Below the pieces are notes generated by a model. It was not told the DNA's origin, did no database searches, and worked only from the letters and a program-made list of their open reading frames with translations. A stretch of DNA of 64,000 nucleotides from Dactylorhiza incarnata (lineage: Eukaryota; Streptophyta; Magnoliopsida; Asparagales; Orchidaceae): assembly GCA_033032865.1 (NCBI GenBank), contig JAWHQI010000005.1, positions 4,798,001-4,862,000 on the forward strand, read 5' to 3'. Shown piece after piece: positions 17,656 to 28,647 of the stretch (the first letter of the stretch is position 1; every line of letters starts with the position of its first letter). The position numbers and the translations under genes were made by a program.

Positions 17656-18678
17656 TGTTGGAGTTTCTGAGGTGATCTCAAAGCAATCAACAGTTAGTCT
17701 TACTGCCAACGCAATATGAGCCTATATGGTCGCACATAAAAGCGTTTGGAGAAGTTGGAGAAAGGATTGTGTTGGCCTTACTCATATTGGATATGAGTGG
17801 AGGACCAATCCTGTGACTGCTTGGCATTAACTTGAGAATGTCTCAACGGGAAATCATTTAAAGGGTTTAAACAAATGGATTTATGCTAGACAAATTTGGC
17901 TAAGAGTTTAACCGAACTGTGTCAAATTCGGCTAAAGGGTTTAACCGAATTATGTTGATTCGACTAATGGAATTCGGCGATATTGATTCGGCTAAAGTGT
18001 TTAGCCGAACTGTAACAAATTCGACTAAAGGGTTTAGCTGAAATTTGTTAGTTCGACGAAATGGTTTCGACGAAATCATATAACCAAATTTATATAGTCG
18101 AATCGGCTATAGCATATAGACGAATTTGGTTATTGTATATAGTCGAATTCGATTATATTGTTTAGTCGAATTGTCGAATTCGGCGAATGTGTAAATCTAT
18201 ACAGAGATGTTCTGTTTTATCCTCTGGTCTGCGGATAGCCTGTTTTATACCTTGCGTATAAAAGGAACGCGATTAGTCTTCGGAAGATATGGGATAGACC
18301 GAACCTTTTGTGATTGAAGAGGAGAACAACCGTCCAGAAAAGTTCCGCAAGAAAGGGTTCTTGTTCTTCCCGTCCGCCGAGATCCGCCGCCGACGGTCGC
18401 CGCCTCCCCTGTCTCGGACCTAGCAGTCCGTGGGGACACTGAGAGCTTCCTACTCCGACCCATTCCTTGTTCCACAAGGCTTTGGGGTTCTCTATCATTC
18501 GTGTGGATCGCTGTTGAGGAGCCGATACATTTCGATTCTTGGAACTCAGATTTAGTCTACCGGATTTTTTCTTGGAGCACCTTGGTTGAGTATTGACTCA
18601 ATCCCGCGAAGGTATATTGCTTTGGCTTTCCTTATCTTTTGATTCATGAGATCCGCAAGATACTTAGAAAACCCAACA
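17656..18678 (+). repeat. 5' LTR of element D
   Basis: It is 1023 bp, starts TGTTGGAGTTTC and ends ACCCAACA. It lacks a segment of about 58 bp near its 3' end (after GATCCGCAAGAT) that is present in the 1063-bp 3' LTR. That deletion happened after insertion. Confidence 0.92.
17926..18263 (+). promoter_or_regulatory. LTR promoter of D: AATTCGG/CCGAATT dyad array and TATA box
   Basis: A perfect dyad at 17987-18009 has arms TTCGGCTAAA and TTTAGCCGAA around GTG. A near-perfect dyad AATTCGGCTAAA/TTTAACCGAATT lies at 17926-17952, and more partial copies reach to about 18190. TATAAAA is at 18257. The core resembles that of Sirevirus-like B although the two elements belong to different lineages. The 3' LTR copy is at 46341-46363, with TATAAAA at 46607. 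Confidence 0.65.
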
Positions 18679-19779
18679 GTGGTATCAGAGCTAGGTTGCG
18701 ATCAAGTGCGTGCAAATCTAGAAATTTGGAAGCGTTCTAAATGTATAGAGTTCTTCTTGGAACATCACATTTGATGTGGTTTTGTGTGGTTTCTGGTGGT
18801 GGGATTTCAAAAATTTGGTCGGGGCTCTGCCCCGCACCCCGCAAGGGCTCTGCCCCCTTGACCCCGCTCGCTGATCGGTCAGCGAGACCACCGCCAGGGG
18901 CGCTGCCCCTTGGAACCCCGCCAGGAACGCATGTGAGTGCGTTGCGATTTCATTATTTCAGAGATTGTTTCTCCTTTGCAGTAACCATCCCTCGATATGG
19001 TTTGTGAAAACCAAATGTTGTGGATTTTGAATCTGACATTGAGAGACGAGCTTGTCTACTGCATAAGTGGAGTTGCTTTGCTTGTGTTCAATGCATGTAA
19101 ATCTGGAGATTTAGAAGTGTTCTAAGTATTCAGATTTAACTCCCTTTTATCAATCTGTTGATAATCCTTTTTGTGCACATAGGGGATGCATTTGTTTTGT
19201 GTATGTGCACGGTGATTAAATGTTAATCACGATGAAATGTTCATCAATTGAAAAATAAAATCGCTTATCCAATATTGAGTATACAGATGCCTTCCGATGG
19301 ATGACACTCTTCCTGCCTCGATCGATGAAGTGTGGGCTTGCCAAAGCAAGGTGCATTAATCTATCTTGGTAAGGGTGCGAGCGGATAATTGTGATATCCC
19401 ACTGTCGACATCGGGTCTAACTTAACTAGGTGACCTCAAAGGTTGAGTGCCTAGAGGCATAGGGTTGGCATGCTCCATATGATAGATGCGAATAAAGAGT
19501 TATTCATCAACTATACAAGAGTTGCATAGTGATGCAATTGACAAATGTTGTCTACCTAAATAACAACATTATGAGAGGAACGCCAAAGCAGACTCATTGT
19601 GTTGGTGAAATACGGATCTTGTCTACTAAGAGAGTAGCTTGCATAAACTCTCCGAATCGAAATTAAGGGTTGTCTATTTGATTTAAAATAGTGGGAGCTT
19701 TTAATAAAAGTCCTTATTAATATAAAATGTATTTCGAAATACAGTACTTAAAGTTTTGTGAATTCATTGTAGAATTTCC
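18679..19779 (+). other. PBS and structured 5' leader of element D
   Basis: TGGTATCAGAGC starts at 18680. A GC-rich block (18821-18925) inside AT-rich DNA contains GGGGCTCTGCCCC (18821-18833), GGGGCGCTGCCCC (about 18897-18909) and a perfect hairpin at 18867-18886 (arms CTCGCTGA/TCAGCGAG, loop TCGG). The hairpin is absent from the sister leader at 17341. The remainder to the gag ATG has no credible ORF. Such structure near the PBS could serve RNA dimerisation, packaging or translation; this is inferred. Confidence 0.7.
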
Positions 19780-22700
19780 ATGGCAAGTGGATCTCACTCC
19801 ACCCTCACCCTGAGAGCTATTCTTGAGAAGGACAAGCTCAATGGGACGAACTTCCTCGACTGGTATAGGAACCTGAGAATTGTTCTCAGGCAAGAGCGCA
19901 AGCTCTATGTCTTGGAAGGTGAAGCCCCCATAGAGCCGACTGGAAATGCTCCGAGAGCAGATAAAGATGCTTACAAGAAGTATCAGGATGATACCTTGGA
20001 TGTGGAATGCCTCATGCTTGCTACCATGTCCTCTGAGCTTCAGAAGCAACACGAGAGCATGTGTGGTTATGAGATAATCATGCACCTCAAGAAAATGTTC
20101 GAGGGGCAAGCCCGGCAAGAGACGTTTGACATATCCAAGGCATTATTTCAGTGCAAAATGGGAGCTCGAGACTCAGTAGGGACTCACGTACTCAAAATGA
20201 TTGGGTATAAAGAGAACCTTGAAAGACTGGGTTTTCCCTTGGGCCAAGAGTTGTCCACGGATCTGATCCTGCAATCATTTCCAGACTGTTATGAGCAGTT
20301 CGTTTTGAACTATAACATGAATGAAATAGACAAGACACTGCCCGAGCTCTTAGGCATGTTGCGAACTGCTGAAAATAATATGAAGAAGGTCAAGCCTGCT
20401 AGCCCCATACTGATGGTGCATAAAAGCAAGGGCAAGACTAAGAGATTCAAGAAGACGAAGATAGGATCTAAGTCTCATCTTGATCCCAAATCTTCTGCAC
20501 TGAAAAGGAAAGGTCTGGCGAAGGAAGGAAAGTGCCACCACTGCGGTAAGGCTGGGCATTGAAGGCAGAACTGTCCCCTCTATATTGAGGATCTGCAAAA
20601 GAAGAAGGGAAGTGTGACTTCCACTTCAGGTATTTATGTTATAGAGATAAACCTTTTTGCTCCTTCATCTTGGGTATTGGATACCGGATGCGGTTCTCAC
20701 ATTTGTACAAATGTGCAAGAACCGAGAAGGAGAAGAATGCTGGGTAAAGGGGAGGTAGACCTATGCATCGGGAATGGAGCAAGAGTTGCTGTCGTCGCTG
20801 TTGGTGTCTATTGTCTTTCTTTGCCCACTGGGCTTGTAATAGAATTATATAACTGTTATTTTGTTCCAGCCATAACTAGAAACATTATATCCATATCCTG
20901 TCTTGACATGAAAGGCTTTTCGTTTATAATTAAGAACAATTGTTGTTCGATTTTTATGAATGATGTTTTTTATGGTGTAGCCCAATTGTTTAATGGTTTA
21001 TATGTTTTGAACTTAGACCATCCGATCTATAATGTAGAAAATAATAAAAGACTAAGAACAAATGACTCGAATCCTACATACCTTTGGCATTGTCGTTTGG
21101 GCCATATAAATGAGAAACGCATATCCAAGCTCCATAGAGATGGACTACTGAACTCATTTGATTATGAATCATTTGAGAGATGCGAGTCTTGCTTATTAGG
21201 CAAAATGACTAAAGCCCCTTTCACTAGTCATACTGAGAGGGCAGATGATCTCTTGGGTGTCATACATAGTGATGTGTGCGGACCCATGAGTTATATGGCT
21301 AGAGGTGGGTTCTACTACTTCGTTACATTTACTGATGATTTCAGTAGATACGGATACGTGTTTCTTATGAAGAACAAATCCGAGACCTTTGAAAAGTTCA
21401 AAGTGTTTAAGAATGAAGTAGAAAACCAACTGGGAAAAAGGATAAAAGCACTCCGATCTGATCGAGGTGGCGAATATCTGAGTCATGAGTTTCGTGATCA
21501 TCTGAAAGAGTGTGGTATTGTATCACAACTCACTCCGCCCAGAACACCTCAACATAATGGTGTTTCTGAGAGGAGGAATCGTACCTTGTTAGACATGGTG
21601 CGATCGATGATGAGTCATGCAGATTTGCCCGTTTCCTTTTGGGGTTTTGCTTTAGAGACTGATGCTTTCACACTAAATCGAGTTCCAACGAAAACGGTTC
21701 TAAAGACACCATATGAGATATGGACTGGGAAGCGTCCTAGTATGTCGTTCATCAAGATTTGGGGCTGTGAGGCATACATACGATATCAAATGCCTGACAA
21801 GCTGGAACCCAAATCAGATAAAATGTTATCTAGTGGGGCATCCTAGGGAAACCAAAGGATACTACTTCTACTTGCGGTCTGAGGGCAAAGTGTTTATCGC
21901 AAGGACTGGTGCCTATTTGGAGAAAGAGTTCTTATCCAGAAGACTGCAAAGGTAGAACTTGAAGAAGTTCAAGAGCCACAAACAATGAACGAACCAGAAT
22001 TGGAACCTGAGCAAGGACTACAAGAAGTTGTAGCTGGAGAGCCCGCTCAAGAAACACAAGTCCTACATAGATCTGGTAGACCAAGATTTGAGCCTGAGAG
22101 ATATGGATTTATCATGACTCAAATAGGTAATGTGTTGCTTATGGATCATGATGATGAGCCTACAACCTACCAAGAGGCTATGAATGGACCAGACTCCGAG
22201 AAGTGGCTTCAAGCCATGAAATCTGAAATGGACTCCATGTACACAAACCAAGTTTGGACCTTGGTGGAACCACCTGAAGTGGTATGACCCATATGGTGCA
22301 AGTGGGTCTTCAAGAAGAAGACCGACATGGATGGGAATATATAGACATTCAAAGGCCGGCTGGTGGCTAATGGTTTCAGGCAAATTCATGGTGTTGACTA
22401 TGATGAAACCTTTTCCCCTATAGCTATGGTCAAGTCCATCAGAATTCTACTTGCTATTGCTGCGTATTATGACTACGTGATCTGACAAATGGATGTCAAA
22501 ATGGCTTTCCTTAATGGAAACCTCCTTGAGGAAGTGTACATGACACAACCCGAGGGTTTTGAATCTCCAAGTGAAGCCACTAAAATATACAAGTTGAATT
22601 GATCCATTTATGGATTGAAACAAGCTTCTCAAAGTTGGAATATGCATTTTGATGAGAAGATCAAAGAGTTTGGTTTCATCAAGAACGAAGATGAGCCTTG

Positions 22701-23736
22701 TGTTTATAAGAAGATTAGTGGGAGCATTGTTGTCTTCCTGATATTGTTTGTAGATGACATACTGCTGATTGGGAATGACATTCCGACCCTGCAAGTTGTT
22801 AAGAACAACCTAGGGAACTGCTTTTCTATGAAAGACTTGGGTGAAGCGACTTACATACTTGGTATTAAGATCTATAGAGATAGATCGAAGAAGTTGTTGG
22901 GTTTGACCCAGAGTACATACATTGACAAGGTGTTGAAATGGTTCAACATGCTTGAGTCCAAGAAAGGATTCTTACCAATGTCACATGGTGTGTGTCTCTC
23001 TAAGGACCAGTGTCCTAAATCTTTGGAAGATAAGGACCGCATGAAGATGATTCCATATGCTTCGGCAATTTGATCAATCATGTACGCAATGTTATGCACT
23101 CGACCCGATGTCTCTTATGCTTTGAGCATGACCAACAGGTATCAGTTTGATCCTGGTGATGGTCACTGGATAGCTGTCAAGAATATTCTAAAGTACTTGA
23201 GAAGGACTAAGGATATGTTCTTGGTGTATGGTGGAGAGGAAGAGCTCGTTGTAAATGGCTACACGGATGCTAGCTTCCAAACTGATTGGGATAATTCAAA
23301 GTCTCAATCAGGTTTTGTATTTTGCCTTAATGGAGGAGCTGTAAGCTGGAAGAGTTCCAAGCAGGAGACAGTTGCCGATTCTACGACAAAAGCTGAGTAT
23401 ATTGCTGCCGCAAATGCGGCAAAGGAGGCTGTGTGGATTAGGAAATTCATCGGCGAGCTAGATGTAGTTCCTAGCATTGTTGGTCCCGTAGTTCTCTACT
23501 GTGACAACAACAGGGCTATTGCCCAAGCTAAGGAACCTAGATCTCATCAGCGCTCCAAGCACATACTTCGACGGTTCCTTCTTATTCGAGAGATTGTCGA
23601 TCGAGGAGATGTGAGCATTTGCAGAGTACCGACTGAAGATAACATAGCGGATCCACTGACAAAGCCTCTTGCGCAAAAGAAGCATGATGGTCATGTTAGA
23701 TCAATGGGTATTAGATACCTGAATGAACGTCTTTAG
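19780..23736 (+). pseudogene. Gag-Pol of element D (inactivated)
   Basis: Gag starts at an ATG with KLNGTNFLDWYRNLRIVLRQ, typical of plant copia. The zinc knuckle is cut by TGG to TGA at 20560-20562 (CHHCGKAGH then stop). The same frame continues through the protease DTG and the integrase to 21846. A one-base insertion near 21825 is compensated near 21955. Further stops at about 22285, 22341, 22485, 22600 and 23071 break the reverse transcriptase. The YVDD region reads FVDD, and RNase H (YTDASFQ, YCDNNRA) and the TKPL end remain recognisable. Compared with A, several stops are C-to-T or G-to-A changes (CGA to TGA, CAG to TAG, TGG to TGA). Confidence 0.9.
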
Positions 23737-24231
23737 TGGGAACCTTGTGGATTGTATGTTTGTTGGTTGTTTATTCATTTGATGAATTGTGTTATGTACT
23801 GTATGTTTCGTTTTACATTTATGGAAAGTTCTTAATATTATGTCAATAATACTTATTTGATAAATTAATTAGCATAATAAATGCCCTTAGAATGTTTGCT
23901 TCCATAGGAATTCAAGTACGTGACTTGAATGTGAGGCCCTATGTATAACCAGAAGCTTCATTCTTAAATGGTCCGTAGTCGGAGTATCATCATAGAAGTT
24001 GAAGGGCAATGATGATACGTTAAGACTAGCATGTGCGTTGACTGATGACCGGTTCTCACAGGTCATGATATTGTGATATCAAGTCATCACATGGGTGCTT
24101 GTTAGTGAACAAGTTATACTGGACAGACCCACCATGAGACTACTTTGTGGATTGTTATATGAACGTGTCACAAGTAGGTCTCATCTGACAATGGTGTTTG
24201 TAGTTCTTTGACCCGAAGTCACATCATTCAT
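23737..24231 (+). other. 3' untranslated tail of D, first part
   Basis: This non-coding stretch is homologous to 15147-15650 of A. It ends in TTCAT, the TSD of element E. The tail resumes at 45562. Confidence 0.85.
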
Positions 24232-25320
24232 TGATGCGCAAATATTAGTACACCGCTATAGGCGGTAGCAAGACTGCGACACGAAACGACAGTGTACTGA
24301 TCGCTCAAGTAATAATATGAGGAAGTAAATCCCCAAGTATCGAATCTCTCAAGGAACACAGTAAGGTGGAGTTTACTATTGAGGCAGGACTTGAGATTGA
24401 AGTCCTTTAGTCGGATGGGTGCGAAAGTGGGTGATTTGGTTTGTGGAAAATAAAGAAAAACAACTATAACTACTCCTATGCAATGCCGCTATGCAATGCT
24501 TCACTAGGCGGGATGGAGACTAGGCAGGCCTTGAGCGCGCTGCTTTGAAAGGGCGGATGGACGAGTAGGCAAACGGAATTGAACTGTGCAGGCCTTGAGC
24601 GCGCTGCTTCGAAAGGCGAATGGATTACACGGGCCGCTGTGCCACGCTTCACTAGGCGGATGGACGAGAAGGCTTACGGATGGAATAGTTCGCACCGGCG
24701 GGGTCGAGGTGGATTACACGGGCCGCTATGCCACGTTTCACTAGGCGGATGGAAGAGTAGTCTTACGGAATGAGGGTCGCAAGCACCTCGTCGACAAGCA
24801 CGCCACTGGCAATTGCTAGTGCGGCACACGAACATGACGTCGGGATGGAGGATGGAATGCGACGCACCTTATACACACATATGAACAAGATAATTTCAAT
24901 AAAATAAAATAAGCATTAGACAACATGGTTCATAGTGTACATCATCAAAAGATAGAGGAATAAAGCTTATACAACCATCAACATAAAGAAGGAGAAAGTA
25001 AGGTATCGACCCAATCCGAAGCCTTGTCGAAGATTCACGGTTGGAATCGCTGGGTTGTCAATCCGCGTCCAAGCTCGGTCCTCAACTGCGTCCGGGGTAG
25101 AAAAGGCTGTCACTACCTTCCAATGGCCTGTCTTCTTCGTGTCACGATCCGGCCACAAGACCAAAGCTTCCTTCTCCTTGGATGATGATGGATGTAGGGC
25201 TAGATCCCTCTCCTTGAAGCTTGAGGATGATGGAGGAGGCCTAGAACAAAAAAAACGAAAAAAACGGCGCTCAAAAAGACCTAGAAACGAAGTCGATCCG
25301 GCTGTTTTTGCGGAGCAGCT

Positions 25321-25496
25321 ATTTATAGACAGGTGCAGAATTTTGTTCATGCACGACCAAACACACGACCGTGCGTAAAAACGCACGACCGTGCGTAAAA
25401 ACGCACGACCAAATTTAGAATGCTATTTTTGGGCCGCAAATGAACGCACGATCGCAGCCGACCGTGCGTAAAGTAAACGCACGACCGTGCGATTCA
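25321..25496 (-). promoter_or_regulatory. LTR promoter of E: CGCACG/CGTGCG dyads and TATA box
   Basis: Reading on the minus strand, an array of dyads (for example ACGCACG-AC-CGTGCGT at 25381-25396, with further copies from 25364 to 25496) precedes TCTATAAAT (plus-strand 25321-25329). The 5' LTR has the same layout at about 45103-45263. Confidence 0.65.
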
Positions 25497-25814
25497 TGCA
25501 GACATGAAAACTGGGCATAATTGATGATCTACCCACCTGCACAGCACCAAACATCAATCATACAGCTGGGAATACCCTTCCAGCTCAATCCAAATACATA
25601 AAAAAGGGTTGGGGAGCACCATGTGCTTACCCCCAACAACATAGCGCGCAATTGCACACCAAAATGGGCCCAAAGAGTGCACTTTGTGAAGAAATGTGTT
25701 CAAGTGAAGTTTAAGCGATAATGAACTAAAAGTGAAGTGCAAATGCATGAAAACTAGCCCAGATGAGTCCAAATATGTGTATATAAATGAGACTCATCTA
25801 GCCGTGAACATAAA

Positions 25815-25960
25815 GCCTGATCGGGCCGGCCTGGACTGGGCCCAATCGGGCTTTTTCCTACATCGGGCCGGGCCGGCCCGGTCCTCCCCTGGAATCGGGC
25901 CGGCCCGGGCCGGGCAGGACCGGGTCGGTCTCGGGCCCGATCCGGGCTGGCCCGGTTTTT
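25815..25960 (+). repeat. GC-rich subterminal repeats, left end of hAT
   Basis: Clustered GGGCCGG/CCGGCCC units contrast with the AT-rich interior. Subterminal arrays next to hAT TIRs usually serve as transposase-binding sites; that role is inferred here. Confidence 0.65.
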
Positions 25961-26204
25961 TTACTTTTTTTTTTTAATTTAAAGTTTAATTTTTTTAATT
26001 TTTATTTTTATAAATAATTAAATATTGAACAAATGAAAAATTTGGAACAAAAAATTTTATTAATATTGAAAATTTGGAACAAAATACAAAATTGAAAATA
26101 CAAAGTTTCAAACGCGTCCATTTAGTACAAAATTGAAAATACAAAATTGAAAATACAAAATTTAAGTCGTACAAAATACAAAATTGAAAATACAATTGCT
26201 CGAT

Positions 26205-28141
26205 TTAATCATCTTGTAGATTCAACGCGACCATTTCGTCTTCTATCTCCTCCGAGCTATCCTCCAATGTTGTTATGTGTTGCTTCCTCTTTAAACTGTC
26301 CAAGTAGTCCTTGTAGCATATGCAAATCTCCAGCGAATCTTCGTTAAGCTGGCTCCTCCGCTCGTTCAAAACCCTGCCACTAAGAGAAAAAGCGGACTCC
26401 GAAGCTACTGTACTAGCTTGGACAGTTAATAAATCACGGGCCATACAAGCCAAAACAGGATATGTATTAGCTTTACCTTTCCACCAATTTAAGAGATCGA
26501 AGTTTTCGATCTCGTCCGAACTCATAAAATCGCTAAATTGAGTTTTTGTGTATAATCCTAATTCATCTAAACTACCAGATGTGCGCGCTTTTTTCCTAGA
26601 AGCTAAATCTAAAATTTTATTTTTAAGACTATCCTTCGTTTTGGGTTGCGTTATTTCTTCGCGGGGTCGTGACCCGTATAAGTTATTGTAATAATTATAA
26701 CTTTGCGTAAAAAAATTAGTAAAACTTGTAGTACTAACGGGGTCATCCTCATCATAATTTATATTTAAGGTTAGATTAGTATTGATTTCGTCGATCAAAT
26801 TTTCTACGCCTTCTACGTTAAGTAGCGGATTTAAAGCGGCGGCGCATGAAAATATAGGCGGTATTTCTCTATAATATTTTAAAATTTTTTCTTCCATTAT
26901 TTTAATTAAAGGAGCCCAACCTTGGTGTTGCCTATAATAACTAAATCTTTCTGTGATATGTACGAAATGTTCAATTACTAATGCGCTCGTTGGATAATAC
27001 ACTCCAGATAAAGAAACGGTGGCCCTATAAAAACACTTTAGTAAATTTATATAATGTTCTATTATGGTCCAATCAGTTTCACCTAAACCGTGTTCAATAT
27101 TAAGTAAACTATAATATTCCATTAGAAGATCTTTTTGTAGAACGGCTCTTTTTAACATTTTATAGGTTGAGTTCCATCTAATAGGCATATCTAATTGTGG
27201 TTTCAAATATTTCTGATTTTGTGCTTTACAAAATTTTCTAAAATCTTGAGCTCGTTGTTTAGTACAATAAATTGCTTTTAACATGTCGCGAATTTTATTA
27301 ATATATTGTGACATTGCTTTTAAACTATCCTGTACCACTAAACACATCTAGTATGAAAAAATGCGCCGTTGAGAAATGGTTTTAAATCTCGTTTTAACAA
27401 TTCAATTGCGGCGCTATTATTGGAGGCGTTATCAAGAGAAAAACTAAGTATTTTATCGTTAATTTTAAATTCCCGCGCACATTTCATAATAACTTTATAT
27501 AAAGCTATAACCGTGTGCAGGAATTCAAAACCTGTAAAACATATTACGCATTTATTTTGCTCCCACGAAATGGGATCAATCCAATGACAAGTGATGCAAA
27601 GATAAACTAATCCTAAATTTAAATTACTCGTCCAAACGTCGCTCGTTAGACTCACACGTCCTTCAAAATTTTCAAAATACCTAATTAATTCTTGTTTTGC
27701 TTCTAAATATAACCTAATCGTGTCGCGCCTTAAAGTAATTCTACTAACCTTTTGGTATTTGGGCTGAAGACCCCCATGTATGTACTCTGTGTCGTCGTCA
27801 TTGTCGAAGACGCTGAATGGAAGCCCACGTTTGATGACGAACTTCGCCTACAGCTCTCGCTGTCGCATTTGATCGTACGTCCAAATCTGTCCGGCTCCAG
27901 AAATTTGGGCTTGACTTGACTCGGGAGGAGCTTATTTCGACTCGCAAGACTTCTGGTGTCTAACGAGCGTCGAGTTGCCGCTGATGGATAGCAACTTCGA
28001 GCACATCTTGCAGTACGCTTTTCTTTCGGTCCCGACTTGTACCATCTCGAAATGCTCCCAAATACTTGCTCTACGGTTGTGCTCCACCACCGAAGCCGTA
28101 CTTTGGGAAGACGACGCTGGAGTTGTGGAGGACGACGCCAT
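26205..28141 (-). pseudogene. hAT transposase (frame-disrupted)
   Basis: The ATG at 28141 opens a BED-type zinc finger (CKMC...HQKSC, 27932-28141). The middle part around 27656-27930 is readable only in pieces. Then comes the catalytic-domain segment with SLTSDVWTS and SLDNASNN (27338-27655). A frame change at 27338-27347 leads into the 380-codon C-terminal part (26205-27347), which holds WNSTYKML and the dimerisation motif ASTVASESAFSLSGRVLN. Transposase would bind the TIRs and cut and rejoin DNA in the nucleus. At least two disruptions make this copy inactive unless spliced; an intron in the gap is possible but not visible. Confidence 0.85.
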
Positions 28142-28150
28142 TGGGAGAGC

Positions 28151-28152
<2 letters not shown>

Positions 28153-28184
<32 letters not shown>
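28153..28184 (+). repeat. (AG)16 microsatellite
   Basis: Sixteen AG dinucleotides lie in the 5' untranslated part of the hAT transposase, with a 13-base G run at 28214-28226 beside them. Confidence 0.95.
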
Positions 28185-28187
<3 letters not shown>

Positions 28188-28226
28188 TGGGGTGTGAGAA
28201 AAGAGAGAGGGGAGGGGGGGGGGGGG

Positions 28227-28406
28227 TATTTATAGGTTTTTTTTGTTTTTTTTTAATTAAAAAATTAATTAAAAATAAAAATAAAAAGAGCAGCCAACGG
28301 CTCTCTTGAGAGAGAGCCGTTGGCTGCTCTCTCATGGCAGCATGGCTGCCACGTGGCAGCCATGCTGTCATGAGCCTAACGGCTCTAATAAGAGCCGTTA
28401 GGCTCA
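28227..28406 (-). promoter_or_regulatory. hAT transposase promoter: TATA box and three consecutive hairpins
   Basis: On the minus strand CCTATAAATA (28227-28236) lies 86 bases before the transposase ATG. Upstream are three back-to-back inverted repeats: 28287-28330 (20-bp perfect arms, 4-base loop), 28331-28374 (22-bp arms, one G-T mismatch, no loop) and 28371-28406 (16-bp perfect arms, loop AATA). Hairpins one and three share GAGCCGTT. Confidence 0.75.
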
Positions 28407-28620
28407 ATCGGGCCTAGCCCGAGACCGGATCGGGCTATGGCTGGCCCGGTCTCGGGCTAGCCTGATTTTCGGGCTTTACCCGGCCCGGACCGGGCCGGGT
28501 ACCGGGCCGGGTAGCTAGGCCAAACCGGGGCCCTTTCAAGGTCCCGGGTAAGGGCTCGGCCCGGTTCGGGCCTGAACCGGGCTGGGCTTGACCGGGCTCG
28601 GGCCGGCCCGTCAGGCCCGA
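28407..28620 (+). repeat. GC-rich subterminal repeats, right end of hAT
   Basis: The stretch carries dense CCCGG/CCGGG and GGGCCGG units, mirror-image to those at 25815-25960 and next to the right TIR. Confidence 0.65.
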
Positions 28621-28647
28621 TTTTTATGTTCATGTCTAGACTCATCA

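Larger units (their letters stand above)
25799..28638 (-). mobile_element. hAT DNA transposon in the LTR of E
   Basis: The 2840-bp element is bounded by a perfect 8-bp duplication GACTCATC (25791-25798 and 28639-28646). Terminal inverted repeats TAGCCGTGAACATAAA and TAGACATGAACATAAA match at 14 of 16 bases. An 8-bp TSD, short TIRs and a BED-finger transposase with a C-terminal dimerisation domain identify the hAT superfamily. The transposase is on the minus strand. Confidence 0.95.
24232..28647 (-). repeat. 3' LTR of element E (interrupted by a hAT transposon)
   Basis: The LTR comprises 24232-25798 plus base 28647, about 1568 bp once the hAT and its duplicated GACTCATC are discounted. It is closely similar to 44013-45561. 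Relative to that copy it holds one extra dyad unit near 25381-25400. Confidence 0.88.

Noticed and set aside
24579..25378. ORFs in the LTRs of E (also 44222-45056) as genes
   Set aside because: They lie in LTR sequence, differ between the two copies and match no domain that I recognise.
25364..25496. Regular short repeats as a CRISPR array
   Set aside because: Units are palindromic half-sites without unique spacers of constant length, located in an LTR of a plant genome; the same applies to the arrays in A, B, C and D.
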